The translations under genes were made by a program, and so were the position numbers. Positions 33,005 through 45,128 of a stretch of 64,000 nucleotides of DNA are shown here, in pieces (position 1 is the first letter of the stretch; each line of letters opens with the position of its first letter). Below the pieces are notes generated by a model. That model searched no databases. It was not told the origin of the DNA and saw only the letters and a list, made by a program, of their open reading frames with translations. The stretch spans positions 96,565-160,564 of the forward strand of contig NW_005200941.1 in the NCBI RefSeq assembly GCF_000372725.1, in the 5' to 3' direction. The stretch is from Emiliania huxleyi CCMP1516 (taxonomy: Eukaryota; Haptophyta; Isochrysidales; Noelaerhabdaceae).

Positions 33005-34305
33005 TTATCGGTGCATGGTCGCTCCAGCGCGGGGCGCGGGCGGAAACATCAGCACCTGGTAGCGGTTGAGTGCGCGAGTGATGTCTTCTCGCCGCTGCTC
33101 CCCGCTGAGGTGGCAGAGGAAGAAGCCGCAGAGGGGCGGGTGCGGCCACGGCCCCTCGCTCCACTCTCGGAAGCGGTCGTAGTGCTTGGTGTACGCAGCT
33201 GAGCCGTCGGGGGCGCGCGCGGCGAGCTTGCGCACGACATACGCATACGACTGCACCGCCTGCGACCAACGGTTGACGGGTGGGAGAGAAGCGCGGGGCA
33301 GCGTTGGCTGCAGGCATTGTGTTTCGGCGCCTGGGTCAGCTCGGTCGTCTTCTCCCACTTCGGGTAGGAGACTCGGATCAAGTCCCCAGGCTCGAGCTCG
33401 ACCTGAGGAAATGAAACAGTTATTGATGAACGGAACGGATGGGCGTGTGAGGCGTGGCCGTGTGCGCGGTTGGCGAGTTGAGGGATGAGGTACACACCGG
33501 GCAAGGCCCAAGCCGTCTATACGGTACTCTCCCACGGAAGGTGCAGTGAGGGTGAGCAGGCCTCTTTCCCTTGGTAGGTGAACTTGTCGCCAGGCTGCGG
33601 GACGTAGATGAAGCTCGCGCCGAGCGGGATGGCGATCCACCTTCCGGAGGGGGAGGTTGAAAACCGCATGACGCCGCCGTCGCGCGTCGAGAAGAGCGTC
33701 AGGCAGGTCCCGGCGCAGCTGGCGTCGGTGGTGCGGTTGCCGTTGCCCTTGAACCCGAGCAACCCATCCCATTCGACGTTGGGGTTGCGTCTCCACTCGA
33801 CATCGTCGAGGGTAATCAGAGTCTCTGGAGCGATGTTGAACTCCATCCAAAGCAGCCCCCGCAGCTCCTCTGGGCACAGGTTGTGCTCCTCCGCCACTCC
33901 AAGCATCACCGGCACAAAGGCTTCGGGAGAGGCGACGTCGACGGTGTGCATCCCCGGGCAGCACAGGCAGCAGCCGATCGGCGCGCAGCAGCTCAGCGAG
34001 CGCGGGTACATGACGGAGAGGCAAAAGAGCGGGTTCCACGGAGAGTCGAGCCAGCCGAGCTGAGGCATGCTCAGCTCGAGAGGAGGCTTGGCTTCGACAT
34101 CCCACCTCTCGAGCCGCCCGTCGAACTCGCGGCTCCACTTGCTGGGCTCGCGCGCCCAGTGCTCCGCTATGATGGCGTCGTAGGAGCCGAGCCCGCACGG
34201 CCCGCAGCAATACGTGTGCGCCTTTGGCACACTACCAGGACAGCACACAAGCGGGCCTCCCACCAGCTCGCGGTCAACGTGTATTTGCGACTGGGTGGCT
34301 TCCAT
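33005..34305 (-). CDS. Cys-rich protein of unknown function
   Basis: Predicted exons 33562-34305, 33331-33402 and 33005-33259 give 356 aa in phase; both introns appear to be GC-AG. I start at Met 34305 (MEATQSQIHVD); the frame is open to 34437. Two cysteine clusters (VCCPGSVPKAHTYCCGPCG and LSCCAPIGCCLCCPGMH) could be palmitoylation or metal sites. Middle sequence such as DGLLGFKGNGNRTTDA and PLGASFIYVPQPGDKFTYQG, joined to VELEPGDLIRVSYPKWEK, looks like an all-beta domain. The C-terminal exon (YAYVVRKLAARAPDGSA) is helical. No family recognised. Confidence 0.65.
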
Positions 34306-35139
34306 GACGCGCCTCGATTTGCACAACATACACGGGTTCGGACTCTTTTGCGGGGTATGGTATGGTCGAATGGGCCCACTGGGAAGTCGTGTGAGGGGCC
34401 GCCCCCTAGTGGGTCCCCCGACTGACCCGTAAACCAACTATGTTCGGAGCCTGGATAGGGTGTAGGCCGTTCGGAAGGTGGGTCGGGAGGGGATACCCCG
34501 CTAGGAATAGTCTCCCCCGACCCCGCCCGCCCGCCCGCCCGCCTGCCCTGCCCGCCTGGCCGATAAGTTTTTTCACCTTCTCATTGGTGGAGTATAGGTA
34601 CGAGGGTGGTGTGGCATCTCTTGCGGGTCTCGCCAGGGGCGCCTACCAACCTCGCTTGCGAGGGGCGTGTGGCATGTCTGAACGGACTCGTGAGGGGCGC
34701 CTGCCAACCTCATTCGTCGAAGCGGCGCTTCGCTTCACAACGACCCCGCCGCAATCGTCGCCGGCGCGCGACAGGCTCCCGTCGGCCGGACTGCCCTCGA
34801 CGAGTGGGTGTCGCCAACCAAAGCGACACGCACTTGAGGGTAGTGCCGACGGGACGCGGCTCGAGGGCGACTCTCGCGAAGGCACGGCTGGCAACCGTGG
34901 CGCGGGGCTCGCGCTCGACAAGTCAAGACCGGGATCGCTCTACCGGCAAACCTCTCGCTGACATGCGCGCCCCGTCGAGCTGACGGCGGGCGCGCTGCGG
35001 TCGCACGCCTCCCAAGTCATATGCCACGGCGTGCGATCTAGAATCAGCACACGCGCCTCTGCTTGCATACACTCATACATTGGATTGTCATTGCCTGTGA
35101 GTGTGACATAAGGCTAGCGGTTGGCGGCTAGCCTCTGAG
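34306..35139. other. Intergenic with a short tandem duplication
   Basis: CCCGCC repeats near 34525-34560. At 34612-34730 two diverged units of about 55 bp share GAGGGGCGTGTGGCAT / AGGGGCGCCTGCCAACCTC. No gene is supported. Confidence 0.5.
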
Positions 35140-35450
35140 GAGAGTGACCAGAGACACCTCACAAGACCCCACACACGGTCTAGTCCGGCCTCGCGGTCGG
35201 CGGAGATTGCTAGAGGCCGAGCAAGCCTGCTCTAGCCTCACGCGTTCGCCCCTGTTGTCTGTTGTTTGTTGTGCCCTTGTTTGTTTCTCTTGGCACCTGG
35301 GAGTGCTGGGGGGGGCGACAGGGAGGATGTGGCCCTGAGTTATGTGTACGCCAACTCAGGGTGTGTGGCAGCCAGCTGGCTGTGTGTCTTGTGAGCCTGT
35401 TTGTGTCTTTGTGTCGCTCGTGCGTGTCGTCATCATCGCGTCTCCTGCCC
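35140..35450 (-). repeat. Dispersed repeat D, - copy
   Basis: Reverse complement of 20330-20680, including the palindromic CCAGCTGG core and the CGTGCGTGTCGTCATCAT end. Confidence 0.82.
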
Positions 35451-35704
35451 TGGTGCTGTGCTGTGCGCCGTACCCCGTACCGGCGAATCGTACCACATAT
35501 TAGCTGTATCTCCGCCTCTGCGCCACCGACCGACTTTTGCTAAAACGCCTCTCTCTGTACGTGACGCTGACGGATGGCACCCGCACGCTCCAAAACCAAA
35601 TGCGTATCCGACCACAAAACGTCGACCCGTCATGTGCACGTGCCCGACACGCCCCGATTTGTTAGGCACGCCAATCAGGTAAGGTACGGTAAGGTAAGGA
35701 CTCT
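35451..35704. other. Intergenic
   Basis: No gene seen; GGTAAGGTACGGTAAGGTAA at about 35677 is a short simple repeat continuous with the ILE-B copy. Confidence 0.4.
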
Positions 35705-35845
35705 TTAAGGTAAACTTCTCCCACTCCACTCGCACTCCGCACACACACGAGGTGGTGGGGCAAGGGGGGGCGACCCTCGCGTCTCCACGTCTAACGACAG
35801 GAGCCCCACGGCGTTCAAAGTGCAAGGCCCAGTGCGCGTGCTGTA
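35705..35845 (-). repeat. Intronic-type element ILE-B, copy 2
   Basis: Sense strand (-) has CACTTTGAACGCCGTG, GGGGCTCCTGTC, CCTTGCCCCACCACC and GGGAGAAGTTTACC, like the two intronic copies. It lies just downstream of the glycosyltransferase stop, so it may mark an unmodelled intron. Confidence 0.65.
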
Positions 35846-35895
35846 ACTCCAATGCGTCTCTACTCTGCCCGGGCGCAACCCCAACTGGGCCCAAT

Positions 35896-36804
35896 TCAGG
35901 ACCATCCACGCGGCAAGGCGATGGTTTGAACACTCCGATTTGGGCACGGCTCGAGTATGCGCCCCATCTCGTGCTGCGCCTGGGACGTGAAAGGCAGCGT
36001 GCCTTTTGGCCGGGGCGCCTTCCAATCTACTAGCGCCAGGAGCCGCGTGTACGCCGGAGCAAAGCTCGGGGCCTCCCCAGCCGCGAAGTCCTCGCGTTTG
36101 CGGGACGCCAGGGCTGCGGCTTCGAGCGTGGTGGAGAAGTGATCAAATGCGCCCACGTTCAGGCAACGTTGGCGGGACTGGCCGCCCATAGACTGGCCGC
36201 GCACCACCGCGGTGTGCGCCGTCACGAAGCGCGGCACTTGGCCGTTAATACGCGAACGCAGCAGAGTGAGCTTGGCGGCAACCCCTCCAATGCGGCGCCG
36301 GAGAGTCGAGCAGACTGGGAATTGCTCGAAAAGGCTGGTGGCATGCGTCACCTTGCGCATGCCGATGAGCCCCTGGGCCAGGCGGTCGCTCATGCGACCG
36401 CATGCCGCGCTCAAGCGCGTCTGCTTGAGCATCTGCGCCACGTTACAGGGCCAGGTGAAGAACTCGTCAACATCAGCCCAGATGAGCCAAGCATCCTCTG
36501 GCAACAAGCCAAGAAACGTGTTCACCCCATTACGGAGTCGCGCCGCGAGCCCAGAGCTGTTCATCCCTCGCTCCAGAACAGTCACATTGCGAACCTGGTG
36601 AGCTGCGAGGGCCTCTAGCGCCAGCTCAAGCTCACGGTCGCTCTGGGATGGCTCAAGGTGCACAGAAGCATGTGTCGCCAAACGCACGCCCTGCTCCATG
36701 TAGTGGCCCAGCCAGTGGCGTAGAAGCGCGTGACTCTGCGCACTTGCCTGCGTCCAGAGGTATGTGTGGTCGGCAAGCCCACCAAGGCCGCAGGCGCCGA
36801 CCAT
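35896..36804 (-). CDS. Glycosyltransferase-like protein (GT2/GT92 type)
   Basis: 302 aa open frame. The central WLIWADVDEFFTWP (about residue 110) is the DxD nucleotide-sugar/metal motif in the form typical of 'Glyco_tranf_2_4' and GT92-like families. The N-terminal HWLGHYMEQGVRLATHASVH resembles the family's 'W..yH...GV' start, and HEMGRILEPC lies near the end. There is no membrane anchor or signal at the drawn start, so an upstream exon is possible. Conserved Cys (FPVCSTLRRR; SRQRCLNVGAF) would suit a luminal enzyme. Donor and acceptor sugars unknown. Confidence 0.68.
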   Translation of the reverse strand: MVGACGLGGLADHTYLWTQASAQSHALLRHWLGHYMEQGVRLATHASVHLEPSQSDRELELALEALAAHQVRNVTVLERGMNSSGLAARLRNGVNTFLGLLPEDAWLIWADVDEFFTWPCNVAQMLKQTRLSAACGRMSDRLAQGLIGMRKVTHATSLFEQFPVCSTLRRRIGGVAAKLTLLRSRINGQVPRFVTAHTAVVRGQSMGGQSRQRCLNVGAFDHFSTTLEAAALASRKREDFAAGEAPSFAPAYTRLLALVDWKAPRPKGTLPFTSQAQHEMGRILEPCPNRSVQTIALPRGWS

Positions 36805-36964
36805 GCGCCCCGCGGTCGGGCTTGACGCGTGGTTACCCGCGTAAAGGTGCTAAGAGCCAAGAGCCGCCGCCCGGCGGACTTATTCAAAAACGCCGTGCCG
36901 CCGTACCGCCGCTCCTACCTGGCGGCTCAGCGGTACAGTGCCGCGCTGTGGTGGGCCGCGTTGT

Positions 36965-37150
36965 TGCCGCCGAAAGAAAGAAGAATTTTAGAAGGAAGAA
37001 TTTTGCCGACATTCCTTCACAAAATTGGGCAAGGGACTGGCGCGCACTGGCACTAACACAGGTACACCACTGGAGCCGCCTTAGCGACTCACGGCGAGGC
37101 ACTTAGCTCCGTGCACTCGACCGCCCTCGCCGCTGGCAAGCTCATTCAGC
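36965..37150 (+). repeat. Dispersed repeat E, copy 3
   Basis: Matches 28120-28300 including the AAGAAGAAT / AAAATT-rich lead-in and GGCAAGCTCATTCA end. Confidence 0.85.
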
Positions 37151-37569
37151 CGCTCGCGGTTCGTACGCCCGCTTGCGGGTTCGAGTGGCGGGCTATCCCG
37201 CTTGCGGGATGGCTTAGCGGGTTCGAGCCGTCACACATTGGCTGCCGGGGTGTGCCGAGGGGGGGCTGGGTGGGCGGTAAGCCGTCATTGCCCGGCGCTG
37301 CTTGCACACCCCCACCGCCTCCTACGCGGACCGACTCGACGGTGACTCTGCTGCACGCCGTTTCAGAAATTTTCTCAGCGTGAGCGAGACGTGGAAGAGT
37401 GCCACCGTCGGGTAGGACGGGTCGGCCCGGAGTATCAGAGTGTAGCCGTCGTGGTCGCGGCGAGCAGCGCCGGCCACTCCGGCGCCGCGTCGGCAACGTG
37501 GGAGCATGTCCCACCGCCACTTCGCGGTCGCAGCGCTGTTGTCGCCCAAAACGCCGCTACGTACCTCGG
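37151..37569. other. Intergenic with GC hairpins
   Basis: CCCGCTTGCGGG-type palindromes with GGTTCGAG at 37168-37225 look tRNA-like but do not form a cloverleaf. A minus-strand frame (GYTLILRADPSYPTVALF) near 37440 is possibly an exon relic. Confidence 0.4.
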
Positions 37570-37740
37570 CAGGGGCGGCGACCCCCCCATCTACAGATGA
37601 TATGCGCATCTTGAGATAATATGCATCTAAGATGCAACCTACTTGGACTGCACACTGTCTTGCCTATGATCGAGCATCTCTAGATGGTTTTTTCAACTAA
37701 AATGCCGGAGCATCCCTCGGAGAGTATTCTCGTATTACTA

Positions 37741-37960
37741 GCTCCGAGTAGAGGGTGCGTTCTGCTGCTAGGGGAGGAAACCCGGAGCGCGGAGCTATCC
37801 CTCGGAGACCCGTGTTATGGCCCTGCGACCGCGCACCCCCCAGGGCTAGGGCTCTCTAGCCCGTAACCCGATACCGATCATCCGGCCCGCTGGGTGCGCT
37901 TCTCAGCGCTCCCCGGCCCTGGATGTGAGGTTAATGACCGCACTCCAAGTGCTCCAAGCA
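37741..37960 (+). repeat. Dispersed repeat B, long copy 2
   Basis: End-to-end match with 17311-17534, ending CACTCCAAGTGCTCCAAG. Confidence 0.82.
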
Positions 37961-39328
37961 TCCTGGGATGCTCGAATCATCTGAAGCTGCTTCGCATCCC
38001 AAGATGCTTGGCATTTCGAATGATTAAAATGCAAGTTAAATGAGACAGACCTGAGCGATATGTGTGAGCCCTTGGATCAAAGTTGGAATGGAGACTGTGA
38101 ATCTATGCTAGTTTCAGTTGCCATGCTAAGTCGTAAGTGAGATGTGACTAACTGCTCTGTCGTCTGTGGAATACTACGGATGGTTATGGAACTGGGTCTG
38201 GGAGCCAGTGAGTGATGGTGGGGGGCACTTAGCCCTTGTGCTAATGCTGACTGTACTACATGGACGGTTGCGGTTGCCTATGTGTACGACTGGCTTTTAT
38301 TTTGGGTTTCTGGGTTCGGCAAAAGAACTCCGACACTGTCGATCGAAAATATTGGAAAAATCCGACAAGAGGGTATCATCTCGGCACACTTGGCTTCTAA
38401 AAATCTCTCTCACACTTGTGCGTCTGAAGACGAAACTGCAGTATTTGAGATGTCACGCGCTATCAAAAGACGCGGGGCACCGTCTAAAGATGATTAAAAT
38501 CTTCTTGGAGAACCAAATCATAGTGGAGACACCCGGTGTCCTTAGGCGATGGAAAACGCATCCTAGATGGCGTTTGGCATCGGCTAGTTCCATTTCACTC
38601 TGACACGCTAATCTTGAAAACGTCCAACGGAGCTCCGTGTTGCTCCCAGCGCCCTCCCCCGCGCTTCCTGCGGCCCTAGCCGATGGTACTAGCATGGGAG
38701 GTCATCTGGCTACCGCGAGAGCGACCCAACTCGTCGACATCGTCCGATGATGGTGCCTCAAAGTCAGCCTTCGGAGGCTATCGTGGGGTCGAGCCGGCAG
38801 TAGCCGTGACATGTGGTTCCACCACCCCTCGTAGTCTTTGCCTCTGACCGCCACCGTTCCCAGGCTGCCTAATGGGATGGAAAGGAAGGCTCGGCGAGCG
38901 TATAGAAGCGTGCTCGACCTCCTCGTGGCAACCTGCACGGCATCGCTGGCAGGCGCGATGAGCGTCGTGCCACCTGACCCGAGACGGGTCGCAGGCGTCG
39001 TACCGAGCGCGTCGAGACCGTGTCCTGATGTGATCTGCACGGGTGAGTCACGTCGGCGTCAAAGGAGCGACGTGCGACCTGTCAGAGCTTGATCTCCGAT
39101 CTCAGCGGCGGCGAGTCGTCTCCGGCGCGCGACAAAGGTACATCCACAGGACGCGCAGAGGCAGCTGCGAACCCCTGTATAGTGGTAATGTAAAGGTTAC
39201 ATAGTTCATTTTTGTGTGAGGTCAGCCACTCGTGTGTGTGTAGATTATTTCACTTCTCGGCCTCAGATTTTTTCTGTCATCGTATTCTTGATTGGGGCGA
39301 CATGAGCGATGGTACGGATCAAAGAGTT

Positions 39329-39428
39329 NNNNNNNNNNNNNNNNNNNNNNNNNNNNNNNNNNNNNNNNNNNNNNNNNNNNNNNNNNNNNNNNNNNNNNNN
39401 NNNNNNNNNNNNNNNNNNNNNNNNNNNN
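39329..39428. other. Assembly gap (100 N)
   Basis: Exactly 100 unknown bases, a conventional scaffold-gap size, so the real length is unknown. Reading frames across it are meaningless. Confidence 0.99.
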
Positions 39429-39629
39429 CCACTCGGCGGGGTCGCAGCTGCCTCTGGAAGGCACCGAGATGTACCTTTTCCGCGCAATGGTCAAAATCAA
39501 GGTTTTGTAACGCGAGCTGTGCCACAGTGAAATGGAACTAGCCATCTAGGATGCGCATATCATCTGTAGATGGCGGGGTCGCCGCCCCTGACGCCTTTTC
39601 GGGCAAAACATCAAGCTGCATGTCGGTTT

Positions 39630-39682
39630 CGACTTGACGGCGGCATGGAGGCATCACGTCTCGCCATGCCGCCGTCAAGTCG
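39630..39682. other. Perfect 19-bp hairpin downstream of actin
   Basis: CGACTTGACGGCGGCATGG is followed after 15 nt by its exact reverse complement. It lies past the 3' end of the left actin copy, outside the duplicated arm. Confidence 0.85.
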
Positions 39683-39771
39683 CAGCCAGTCTGCCACTGC
39701 GGCGATTACAGCGCTCAGTCCTCAGAAAAAGGTACAGCGAGCTTTTCAGAGTCAAGCGATTGCTCGGGTGC

Positions 39772-41360
<1,589 letters not shown>

Positions 41361-41394
41361 GGAACCGCTTCTCTCCCTCCAGCAGACTCCACTC

Positions 41395-41530
41395 AGGATG
41401 TGTGGCAGCCCGCTGGCTGTGTGTCTTGTGAGCTTGTTTGTGTCTGTGTGTCGCTCGTGCGTGTCGTCATCATCTGTCTTGCGTCCACCCATACCGCGTT
41501 GGTGTCCAGTCCGAGCCTGACTGTTCTTAC
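41395..41530 (-). repeat. Dispersed repeat D, short - copy
   Basis: Inserted between the left actin arm and the RING-end arm; absent from the equivalent place on the right, so it postdates the duplication or was lost there. Confidence 0.8.
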
Positions 41531-41585
41531 TACATACATACATACAGCAGACTGGAACAGAAGAAACTTCCCGGAAACATACATC

Positions 41586-41682
41586 TCACACAGGGCGCGG
41601 GGCGAGCCACATCATCACTGGCTCGCGGCAATAAGGGCACTCTCGCATGAGCTCGGAGCATGGACCGCACACGCACAAGTGG
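41586..41682 (-). pseudogene. RING-finger C-terminal half, left copy
   Basis: After a CTGAAG the frame reads HLCVCGPCSELMRECPYC, then REPVMMWLAPRPV and stop: the second half of a C3HC4 RING (H, C-x2-C, CPYC). The upstream half is missing or in an undetected exon. The same 3' end occurs at 45121-45222 (+). Confidence 0.55.
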
Positions 41683-41686
41683 CTTC

Positions 41687-41964
41687 AGATGTTGCTCCGC
41701 CGCCTCTGACGCCTCTGGCCCGATCAAGCGCTCGATGGCGCTGACTCGCTCCTCGAGACTACCCCCGGTCGCCACGCCAAGGCTCGCCTCCAGCCGCTCG
41801 ACACGCCGCATCAGGTCCCCGCCGCCGGTCGACTCGCTGCTCACCGCCTCCTCGCACCGCGACACCCGACGCGCCAGAGCCTCCTCCTCCGCATCCACCT
41901 CTGACCGGCGCAGCGCCTCTGCCAGCTCCGCATCCTCGCGCAGCGCCGCCCGCTCCGAATGCAT
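41687..41964 (-). CDS. Coiled-coil reading frame (tentative)
   Basis: From Met 41964 the frame gives a highly charged heptad-like stretch (LREDAELAEALRRSEVDAEE; GDLMRRVERLEASLG; EERVSAIERLIGPEASEA). It may be the N-terminal exon of the RING protein at 41586-41682 joined by an unseen splice. It overlaps the last exon of the P450 gene in another frame, so one of the two models must be adjusted. Confidence 0.35.
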
Positions 41965-44900
41965 AGTAACAAAAGGTCGCCAGCGGGTGGGACTTGGACT
42001 GAGGCGGCTCCGAGGCGAGCGAGCGAGCAACCGGCTCGCTCGTCGCCTCCGCGTCGCCGGCGGTGCGCGTGTTCTTGGGCGGCCCGCCTCCGGCCGGCTT
42101 GTGGTAGTCGAGGAAGGCACCCACCACGATCGAGATGACGGCGACGGCGTGCTCCTCGCCCGGGCACTGCCGCGGCGCGGGGGGCTGCTCGTTCTCCCAC
42201 CCCCGCCCAAAGGGCCCGTTCCACACCAGGTAGCGGTCGTGGTCCGCGCGGCCGGGCGCGAAGGCCATCGCGTCGTCGCCCCACTCCTTGGGGTCGAGGT
42301 GCGCGGTGTTGTAGTTCGCGACGACGATGCTCTCCGCCGGCAGCGTGACCGTGCCGTCGAGGAAGGGGCACTGCATCCGCTTGTCGAGCACCTGAGGGAC
42401 CGGTTGAGGTGTGCATGGTTCGCCACCCTCGCTGATGGTGGCGTCACACTGCCGGGATGGGCCGAGCGCCTTGTGAGAGCCGGCGACGGGGCAGGCGAGG
42501 TACGGGGAGATAGGAGAAGATGTGGGGAGATGTGGGGAGATGTGGGGAGATGGCACGCCTTGTGAGAGATGGCGACGGGGCAAGCGAGGTACGGGGAGAT
42601 AGGAGAAGATGTGGGGAGATGTGGGGAGATGTGGGGAGATGGCACGCCTTGTGCGAGCCGGCGACGGGGCAGGCGAGGCGGAGGGCCTGAGGGCGAGAGG
42701 CGTGGCTCGTCAAAGGAGAGAGGTGTGAGGAGGGGCGGGCGAGGCAGGGCGCCTCGATGACGAAGTCGGTCGGGCAAGCGCGGAAGAGGGCCGCCATCTC
42801 GTCGGCGTCCTCCGTCCACTGCGGGCTGTTTCCGAGCGCCTTTGGGAAGACGCCGCGCGGGAAGCGGAGCAGCTTGGCGAGGGTGTTGGAGCAGCCAGAG
42901 GTGGTGCCTGCCGCAAGCGCGCGCGCGCCGGGGGGGGGGGGGGGGGGGGGTTTAAAAAGGGCCAAAAAGGGCCAAAAAGGGCCAAAAAGGGCCAAAAAGG
43001 GGGAAAAAGGGCCAAAAAGGGCCAAAAAAAAAAAAAGCCAAAAAACCAGGGCCAAGAAAAATTAACCCCCTCGCCTGCCGCCGCCGCGAGCAACAGCGCC
43101 ATGCAGACCGAGTCGAGCAGCTTGTCCACCTTTGGCTCCTCCCGCGAAGGCACGTCCGAGCTGCCGAGGCAGGAGCTGCACGTCGCCTCGCAGCAGCTCG
43201 CTCCGGAGCCGGAAGGGCGCACCTAAGCAGCAGGCTCCCGACACAAGCTCCCGACACGCGGCTCGAAGGTCGGCTCCAGGCTCCGGGCGGGACAAGCGGA
43301 CGGCCGCGCACCCCGTTCACGTCGGCTGTCACCGACTCGACGCCCGGCACCGCGTCGGCGAAGGCACGCCAGTCGACCGGCCGGCCGGCGAGGGCCGCTG
43401 GCCTGGCGCTGTTGCAGTGCAGGTAGAGGAAGCGCTTGAGGGCGGAGGGGGCGAGCGTGCCCGCCGTCTGCAGCAGCGGCGGGTACGAGGGCGGCAAGAG
43501 CCAGTACAGCGCGCCGACGGTCGTGTAGATGGCGACCTGCGAGGTGGCGTCACGCGTCATCTCGCCCCATCTCGCCCCATCTCGCCCCATCTCGCCCCAT
43601 CTCAGTCGCCTTTGTGACGAGGTCGTCCCACGCCTCCTTCGCCTCCCCCTCGAGCGCGGTCGGTCGCACGTCGAGCAGCAGCGAGGCGAGCGTCTCGAAG
43701 ACGGGCTGCGCCATCCACCGCGAGCCAAGTGCCTGCTCACAGCTAGAGCTGTGAAGAGACGCTGATCACAGCTGCGCCATCCACGCGCGAGCAAAGTGCC
43801 GCGGGCGGCTGGATCCCCCCCCACCCCGACGCCAGCCACGCGTCCAAGTGCGGCCTCGCCTCCTCGCGCGCAGCTCTGCCGCCGTCCTTGAGCTTGGCGA
43901 CCACCGACGGCGCGCCTAGGGGCGACCAAGAGAGGGCTCGGGAGTGGCGCACCGAAGGCTCAGCACATCGCCCTGCATATTGCTCGCCCGTGATGTGCTC
44001 GCGGAAGGCTTTGCGCCAGGCGGTGTGGTACTCGGCGCCGGTGTGGAAAAAGAGCGGCAGGTTGGTCGCCTGCGGCAGCGTCGCCCCCTTGATCAGCCAG
44101 CCGTCGAGGCAGCCGGCGCGCTTGCGGTGCGGGTCGAGCGCTATCTCGCGAGCGAGGCCGTAGTCGCCGATGCGAACTGTGTCCCAGAGCAGGAGGTTGC
44201 GCCCAAAGTTGGCGTCGAGGTACTCGCGCCTGGCCGGCAGCAGCGTGTCGGTCCACATGCGCTGCTCAAACCCCTGGAAGAGGAACTGGTACCCGTTCAT
44301 CGCCAGGTCATAGGTCAGCGACGGGATCCGCATCAGCAGCACACCAAGCAGCGAGTTGCGGAGCGGGCCGGTCAGGCACCACATGGCGAACCTCTGGAAC
44401 AGCAGCGGGCCGCAGCAGCCGGACAGCACGAGCACGACCCCGATGGGCCAGCAGATGAAGAGGAATGCTATCCACGACAGGACGGCGTCGAGTGAGCAGC
44501 TGCGAAGGTAGGGTGTCCCGAAGGCATGCGTCGCCGTCTGGCTGCCCGCGACAGCAAACTCCTCGCGCTTGCGGCTGATGTACTCTTGCCGCGGCTTCGC
44601 CGCACCCGCTAGCTCTGCCGCCTCGCGCTCCGCTCGCCTCGCAGCCTCCTGCTCAGAAGCCAGCTGCGCCGCCCTCTCCTCCTGTGCGCGAAGCTCTGCC
44701 GCAGCCCGCGCTATCAGTGTGGTGACACCGTCGCTCCTCTGCAGGCTGATCTCAGCGCCGTGCTGCAGCAGCAGCTCGACCACCCGCTCGTGGCCTTGGA
44801 TGGCGGCGCACATCAACGCGGTGTAGCCGTTGCTGCTTTGCAGGTTGATTTCCGCGTCGTGCCGCAGCAGCAGCTCGATCAGCCGCTCGTGGCCGTTGCC

Positions 44901-45128
44901 GGCGGCGCCCATCAGCAGCGTGATGCCGCTCACGCCGTCTCTCTCGTACGTCGCGTCGGCCCGCCCGCCGCCATCAAGCCACGCCAGCACCGCCTCCTCC
45001 TCGCCTCGCTCAGCCGCTAGCACCGACGGACGAAGTGGGTCAGGGGGGATGGGTTCCGGCTCTTTGGGAGGGATGGGGGGGTTGTGTGTAGAGGATGTAG
45101 ACTGTAGAGCGCAGGTAGAGTTGTGCAA
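41759..45128 (-). CDS. Ankyrin repeat - membrane - cytochrome P450-like fusion
   Basis: Six predicted exons (43800-45128, 43610-43732, 43312-43536, 43075-43222, 42753-42907, 41759-42391), all in phase, about 870 aa. Residues about 30-135: three ankyrin repeats (GITLLMGAAGNGHERLIELL; YTALMCAAIQGHERVVELLL). Then a charged coiled coil, a hydrophobic span (LSWIAFLFICWPIGVVLVL) and a P450-like domain: VRIGDYGLAREIALDP, LFFHTGAEYHTAWRKAF (C-helix-like), LLAAAAGTTSG (I-helix), FVIE-VLDKR (ExxR region), FAPGRADHDRYLVWNGPFG and PRQCPGEEHAVAVI with the haem-ligand Cys. The 'WNGP...QCPG' spacing recalls CYP74-type P450s (oxylipin enzymes). Four of five introns have GC donors. The last exon's 3' end is uncertain. 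Confidence 0.75.
42480..42700. repeat. Intronic tandem repeat, about 95-bp unit
   Basis: Units containing GCACGCCTTGTGAGAG, GCGACGGGGCA, GCGAGGTACGGGGAGATAGG and GATGTGGGGA decamers, repeated two to three times in intron 42392-42752. Confidence 0.85.
42931..43040. repeat. G-run and CCAAAAAGGG decamers in intron
   Basis: A run of about 20 G, then about eight GGGCCAAAAA units, in intron 42908-43074. Confidence 0.9.

Larger units (their letters stand above)
37570..39590. mobile_element. 2-kb block with 41-bp terminal inverted repeats
   Basis: 37570-37610 and 39550-39590 are inverted repeats matching at 40 of 41 positions. The interior is richer in A/T than its surroundings, contains repeat B (37741-37960), further inverted copies of a CTAGTTCCATTTCACT-type segment (38559-38600 and 39512-39553) and the assembly gap. 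A 145-aa frame at 38166-38603 has no recognisable domain and no transposase is seen. It could be a non-autonomous DNA transposon or a rearranged fragment. Confidence 0.5.

Noticed and set aside
37150..37240. tRNA gene suggested by GGTTCGAG and CCCGCTTGCGGG stems
   Set aside because: No acceptor stem, D-arm or anticodon arm can be arranged; the palindromes are simply GC-rich.
39248..39290. U2 snRNA start suggested by CTTCTCGGCCT
   Set aside because: Only about 11 bases match and the following U2 sequence is absent before the gap.
42480..42700. CRISPR-like regular repeats
   Set aside because: Units are adjacent minisatellite copies without unique spacers, inside a eukaryotic intron.
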